Shown here one piece after another: positions 60,551 through 64,000 of a DNA stretch of 64,000 nucleotides. The position numbers were made by a program, and so were the translations under genes. The notes beneath the pieces were generated by a model. That model was not told the origin of the DNA and ran no database searches. It saw only the letters and a list, made by a program, of their open reading frames with translations. Numbering within the stretch: position 1 is the stretch's first letter; every line of letters begins with the position of its first letter. Source of the stretch: Acidithiobacillus sulfuriphilus (GTDB lineage Bacteria > Pseudomonadota > Gammaproteobacteria > Acidithiobacillales > Acidithiobacillaceae); NCBI RefSeq assembly GCF_003721225.1, contig NZ_RIZI01000192.1, positions 3,064 through 67,063 on the forward strand, given 5' to 3'.

Positions 60551-61864
60551 CTAACTCCCCAGGAATAAAAGCCAGCCTCCCAGGGCCAGCAAAGTGAGCA
60601 ACAAGACCGGTGGAGTAATGATGAGGCCGACCCGCATATACATCCCCCAGCCGATCTTCTCCCCCTTGCCGGCCAGTACATGCAGCCACAAAAGCGTGGC
60701 AAGGCTGCCGATGGGGGTGAACTTGGGCCCCAGGTCACAACCGATGACATTGGCGTAGATCATCGCCTGCCGCACCGGCTCCGCAATCCCCGCGGACTGG
60801 TGGATGGCCAGGGCACCTACCAGCACCGTGGGCATATTGTTCATCACCGCAGAGAGCAGGGCGCTCAAAAAACCCGTGCCCACGGCCGCCGCGAACACCC
60901 CGTGCTGACCCAACTGCTCCAACAAGAGGGCGAGGTAGCCCGTGAGCCCCGCATTGCGCAGGCCATAGACCACGAGGTACATCCCCAGACTGAAGAGCAC
61001 GATCTGCCAGGGTGCGCCGTGCAGCACCCGGCCGACGGCAATCCGCGCCCCCCGTCCTCCCCGCCACCAACGCCCCGCCAGGGCCAGCATGAAGAGGGCT
61101 GCCGTCCCCGTCACCACGGACACCGGCACCCCGTAACGGGCCGTCACCAGGTAGGCCAGAAGCAACAGTATCAAGACCGGGAAGGTCCAGCGAAAGACCA
61201 GCGGATCACGGATCACCGAGGCCGGCAGGGCAATGTCCGCCAAGTTGTACCGCAGTGGAATATCGCGGCGGAAATACCACCAAAGCACCACCAGGGTCGT
61301 CGCCAGGGCCACGAGATCCACCGGGATCATCACCAGGGCATAGCGATCGAAGGGAATGGAGAAATACCCGGCGCTGACAATGTTCACCAGGTTGGAAATG
61401 ATGAACGGCAGGGAGGTTGTATCCGCCACGAAGCCCGTGGCCATGACAAAGGCCAGCGTCGCCGCCGGGCGGTAGCCCAGGGCCAGCAGCATCGCCATCA
61501 CGATGGGGGTCAGGATCAGGGCCGCTCCGTCATTGGCAAAAAAGGCGGCCACCACCGCCCCCAGCAGGATCACCAGGGGGAAAAGCAAGCGCCCGCTACC
61601 CCCGCCCAAGTGCGCCACATGCAAGGCCGCCCAATGAAAAAAGCCCGCCTCATCGAGAATCAGCGAAATGACGATCAAGCCTACAAAGGTAAAAGTCGCA
61701 TCCCAGACAATATGCCAGACGACCGGGATGTCCTGCCATTGGATGACCCCCAAGCCCAGCGCCAGCACCGCGCCGATCAACGCCCCCCAGCCAATCCCCA
61801 GACCCCGCGGCTGGATGATGACCAGGGCAAGGGTGAACACGAAAACCGCCAGGGCAAGGATCAT
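60551..61864 (-). CDS. arsB: Arsenite efflux pump ArsB
   Basis: The 437-residue inner-membrane protein has 11-12 hydrophobic helices and ArsB signatures such as [43 protein letters not shown] and [20 protein letters not shown], ending with [26 protein letters not shown]. It extrudes arsenite or antimonite using the proton gradient. No Shine-Dalgarno precedes ATG 61864, but the first helix starts at once, so the start is likely right. It lies between arsR and arsC. Confidence 0.95.
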   Translation of the reverse strand: MILALAVFVFTLALVIIQPRGLGIGWGALIGAVLALGLGVIQWQDIPVVWHIVWDATFTFVGLIVISLILDEAGFFHWAALHVAHLGGGSGRLLFPLVILLGAVVAAFFANDGAALILTPIVMAMLLALGYRPAATLAFVMATGFVADTTSLPFIISNLVNIVSAGYFSIPFDRYALVMIPVDLVALATTLVVLWWYFRRDIPLRYNLADIALPASVIRDPLVFRWTFPVLILLLLAYLVTARYGVPVSVVTGTAALFMLALAGRWWRGGRGARIAVGRVLHGAPWQIVLFSLGMYLVVYGLRNAGLTGYLALLLEQLGQHGVFAAAVGTGFLSALLSAVMNNMPTVLVGALAIHQSAGIAEPVRQAMIYANVIGCDLGPKFTPIGSLATLLWLHVLAGKGEKIGWGMYMRVGLIITPPVLLLTLLALGGWLLFLGS

Positions 61865-61867
61865 AAT

Positions 61868-61883
61868 ATATGATTTTCCATAT
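61868..61883. promoter_or_regulatory. AT-rich inverted repeat before arsB, possible second ArsR site
   Basis: ATATGATTTTCCATAT is a 5-6-5 inverted repeat within the AT-rich gap between arsR and arsB. It has the same six-base spacing as the candidate operator upstream of arsR. A TTGACT on the minus strand lies at 61890-61895. Whether it regulates arsB separately is unknown. Confidence 0.35.
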
Positions 61884-62034
61884 TATTAAAGTCAAAAAAG
61901 AAGGAGAAACGCCATCCATCCCGTATGAAGGCCGACACCCCGGATTCAGGATGCGCGATCATCCTTTGGCGCTGTTCCGCACAGGAAAAAAGATCCGCCT
62001 GACCTACACCGGAAAATGCCAGGGCGCGGCAAAA

Positions 62035-62388
62035 TCACGCCGCGCAATGCCTGGCGCCCTCGGCCGGCCCGCCCAAACGCGCCAGATGCGTCTCCAGTAC
62101 CATGGCCATCAACGGCTGGGCAAAGCATTCCGTCAGGATCAGGCGCTGCCACTGCGGCATATCCGGGTGGAGACGATAATGCACCCAGGTCCCGCGGCGC
62201 TGGTCGAGAATGAGGCGTCCCTCGCGCAACAGCGCGAGATGCCGGGAGATCTTCGGCTGGGATTCCTCCAGCGCGCCGGTGATCTCACAGACACACAGTT
62301 CTCCTTTCGCCCAGAGCAACTGCAAAACGCTCAAGCGGGTCTTGTCAGACAGGAGTTGAAAAAAACCGGTGACCGGCTCCATGACCAT
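62035..62388 (-). CDS. arsR: Arsenic-responsive transcriptional repressor ArsR
   Basis: The 117-residue winged-helix protein has the metalloid-binding pair C32 and C34 in ELCVCEITGAL. The recognition helix is QPKISRHLALLREGRLI. It represses the ars operon until arsenite or antimonite binds. ATG 62388 gives the normal length; the longer frame upstream runs through the promoter. It is the first gene of the operon, with a promoter and operator directly before it. Confidence 0.94.
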   Translation of the reverse strand: MVMEPVTGFFQLLSDKTRLSVLQLLWAKGELCVCEITGALEESQPKISRHLALLREGRLILDQRRGTWVHYRLHPDMPQWQRLILTECFAQPLMAMVLETHLARLGGPAEGARHCAA

Positions 62389-62413
62389 CCCTTGCGCTCC
62401 CCATAACCGCTTT

Positions 62414-62459
62414 ATATTTGACGATGCAGATATTAGACATTCCCTATCCCCCCTGTCAA
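62414..62459 (-). promoter_or_regulatory. ars promoter with overlapping ArsR operator-like repeat
   Basis: On the minus strand TTGACA (62459-62454, perfect -35) and TAATAT (62435-62430, -10) are 18 bases apart. An inverted repeat ATATTTG-N6-CAGATAT (62414-62433, one mismatch) overlaps the -10 and start region, the expected place for ArsR. The leader to arsR ATG is about 35 bases. Confidence 0.7.
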
Positions 62460-62569
62460 ACCCAAGCCCAACCCAAGCCCAAACAACAGCACATCCCATG
62501 GCCGCACCCAAAGCTTGCCACAGTGGAATGACAGGAAAACCAGGCCAGACAAATCCGCATTGGGGCATG

Positions 62570-63238
62570 CTAGCGCTCCAATGCCGAGGACGCCGTCTCC
62601 TGGTATTCCCTGGCTTGCAACTCGAGCTGGTGGAGCTCGGCCAGCAATTCCCCCACGTCAATGGGCATGATGGCGACCACCGGCCGCCGCCGATCGGCCC
62701 GGACGGCCGCGACCGAAGTGCCCGTTGCCGCTTCGCCGATGGCCTTATCCCGCGCCGCCAACAACGTGGCGATATGGGGATGAAACAGGCGGAGCATGGC
62801 CGTGATCCAGCGGTTCACCATCCAGGACGGATAGGCGTGTTCGACGCGATAACGTCCCAGCAGATCCAGGGTTTTTCCGGCATCCCGCCATCGCCCGCCA
62901 CTGACCCAGTGATTGATGCTGAACAGGGCCTGTGGCATCCCCCAAACATCCATGGAGATGGCGACCAATTGCACCAGGTCTTTGGTACAGTCTTTTGCCT
63001 CCCGCCGCGATGGAGAAATGGGTGCGAAGAGGTGAAAGTGGCCATGTTCGTCGAGGGGGCCGGCGTGGGCGTGGTAATAAAAACGGGCACCGGTCTTGGC
63101 CTCCCTCGCATCATCGGGAGGGTAGTGGAGCCCCTCGGTGAAGGGTTCCTGGCCGCGCAGCAGATCGGCGACCGCATTGAGCCCACAACCCGCCAAATCG
63201 GCCATGATGCGTTCCACCTGCTTGCCCGCATTGCGCAT
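62570..63238 (-). CDS. DUF6969-like protein
   Basis: The 222-residue product contains the motif RFYYHAHAGPLDEHGHFHLF, rich in His and acidic residues and probably metal-binding. LNAVADLLRGQEPFTEGLHYPPDDA precedes it, and QLVAISMDVWGMPQALFSINHWVSGG follows. This pattern fits the uncharacterised DUF6969 family. The start at 63238 is the first ATG before the conserved part; earlier GTG codons in frame would overlap the next gene. It follows the small secreted Cys protein in the same direction. It is not known whether either belongs with the ars genes. Confidence 0.65.
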   Translation of the reverse strand: MRNAGKQVERIMADLAGCGLNAVADLLRGQEPFTEGLHYPPDDAREAKTGARFYYHAHAGPLDEHGHFHLFAPISPSRREAKDCTKDLVQLVAISMDVWGMPQALFSINHWVSGGRWRDAGKTLDLLGRYRVEHAYPSWMVNRWITAMLRLFHPHIATLLAARDKAIGEAATGTSVAAVRADRRRPVVAIMPIDVGELLAELHQLELQAREYQETASSALER

Positions 63239-63317
63239 GCGCCGCTGCTGGCAAGAGGCAAGACGGTTCAGGTCCGGTGCCGCTACCCGGACGGGCCAGG
63301 ATTCAACTCCCGCCCCG

Positions 63318-63551
63318 TCATTTCTGGGTCTTGGCTGCCCCACAGTTCGCACTTTGACAGGGATGCTGACTGGCCGTTGCAGCGGTGGAGCCGGGCTGCG
63401 CCTTGGACAAGGGCATGGACTGGCCGTGGGTAGGCGTCTTTTGGCTGGGAGCACAGGGATGAGCCATCGTTTCCGCTGATGCCAGGGGGGATCCGAGTGC
63501 CAAGGTCAGGGCCACCGCACCCCCCAAGGTTTTGCGCTTCTGCAGATGCAT
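63318..63551 (-). CDS. Small secreted Cys-containing protein
   Basis: The 77-residue product has a clear signal peptide (KRKTLGGAVALTLALGSPLASA). The mature part of about 50 residues is rich in Ser, Pro and Gln, with three cysteines (HPCAPSQ, HPCQSANCGA). The start has AAAGGAGT upstream. I recognise no family; the His-Pro-Cys repeats could bind metal or form disulfides. Confidence 0.62.
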   Translation of the reverse strand: MHLQKRKTLGGAVALTLALGSPLASAETMAHPCAPSQKTPTHGQSMPLSKAQPGSTAATASQHPCQSANCGAAKTQK

Positions 63552-63835
63552 AATCAGACTCCTTTACTTGAAAACCAACGTGAATAGCCTTTGCTCCAGC
63601 GAATTGGCCACCGGCATGAAACTCCCTGCCGGGACTGATCGCCGGCTTCCATCTCCAGCAAAAATCCGGGCAAATCCGGGCCACGCCTCTTCCCAAGCCT
63701 AGTCCAAATACCCGCCTTTCGCCAATATCCCGTAGATGCCCCTAAGAAATGGGCTCCCTCACGGGCCGGGATCAAGGCATAAAGGTTATATGGCCGGGGA
63801 CAGCCAAACATTCCTGATCGCCCCTGCGCATGCCC

Positions 63836-64000
63836 TCAGAAAGGGGGTGGGGGCGGAGTTCCCGGTCCCTGATGGGGTCCGCCGGCGGGCGGCGGTGGAG
63901 GCGCGGCAAAACCGGGATTGGGCGGGCGCTCGGGGGGTGGCGGGAAAGCCGGCCCTGGAGGAGGTCCCTGCCGGTGGCGGCGGTGATACGACGGCGGTGG
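63836..64000 (-). CDS. Proline-rich C-terminus of a gene cut by the window edge
   Basis: A minus frame open at the right edge ends with TGA at 63836-63838. The 54 visible residues are mostly Pro and Gly (QGPPPGPAFPPPPERPPNPG and GGPHQGPGTPPPPPF). Such tails occur in small secreted or periplasmic proteins of metal-handling regions. Base composition alone can create open frames in a sequence this GC-rich, so support is moderate. The 284 bases between it and the Cys protein gene hold no feature I can name. Confidence 0.4.
   Translation of the reverse strand, partial: PPPSYHRRHRQGPPPGPAFPPPPERPPNPGFAAPPPPPAGGPHQGPGTPPPPPF

Overview
The window is GC-rich, gene-dense bacterial chromosome. It looks like a sulfur-oxidising, acidophilic gammaproteobacterium of the Acidithiobacillus type, possibly close to A. 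caldus. This rests on a SoxXA-binding-protein-like gene preceded by a palindrome resembling the sigma-54 activator site I recall from A. caldus sox control, an ars operon, two RND metal or drug pumps, a glycogen cluster with two GH57 enzymes, and an N-type ATPase operon. The assignment is inference; no rRNA or other marker gene is present. I found no tRNA, rRNA, CRISPR array or intact insertion sequence.

Layout. 1-5540 (minus): cysM, an AsmA/YdbH-like gene with an apparent frameshift, a YnbE/YdbL-like lipoprotein, a PolB-type exonuclease and rlmD (cut by the window edge). 5687-7125 (plus): a VIT-family transporter and 6-phosphogluconolactonase, facing an SPFH/NfeD pair across a perfect hairpin. 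8726-18708: glycogen region, with glgB divergent from glgC, two GH57 genes, a ROK glucokinase and murI. 18705-20288: soxK-like gene, a carboxymuconolactone-decarboxylase-family protein and a cupin. 20478-21864: a small accessory islet with DUF2442/DUF4160, an antitoxin whose toxin is broken, and an integron-integrase-like fragment. 21822-27264: a tripartite RND pump. 27438-32860 (minus): pyrD, hemF, tsaC, purD and purH. 33099-34367: an OprB-like porin behind a Fur-box-like sequence, then two inverted REP elements. 34578-40869: a heavy-metal RND efflux operon. 41031-53386 (plus): nadK, recN, a GlrK/QseG/GlrR-type sigma-54 two-component system, and the N-ATPase operon. 53587-59503: a DUF502 protein, galU and the dTDP-rhamnose genes. 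59576-62459: arsRBC with ArsC fused to a VOC domain. The right end holds a DUF6969 protein, a small secreted Cys protein and the proline-rich C-terminus of a cut gene.

How the genes work together. glgC makes ADP-glucose and glgB branches the glucan; the GH57 enzymes probably remodel it, and the ROK kinase and pgl return glucose to hexose-phosphate metabolism. galU and rmlABCD feed surface polysaccharide. The two efflux systems and ars handle toxic metals, as expected in metal-rich acidic habitats. The second rotary ATPase starts inside the end of glrR, so envelope-stress signalling and this ATPase may be expressed together. Its c subunit lacks part of the Na+ site, and the operon has no room for atpR.

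Most genes overlap or abut their neighbours, so operon structure is well supported. The least certain calls are short regulatory sites and the functions of DUF-only proteins.
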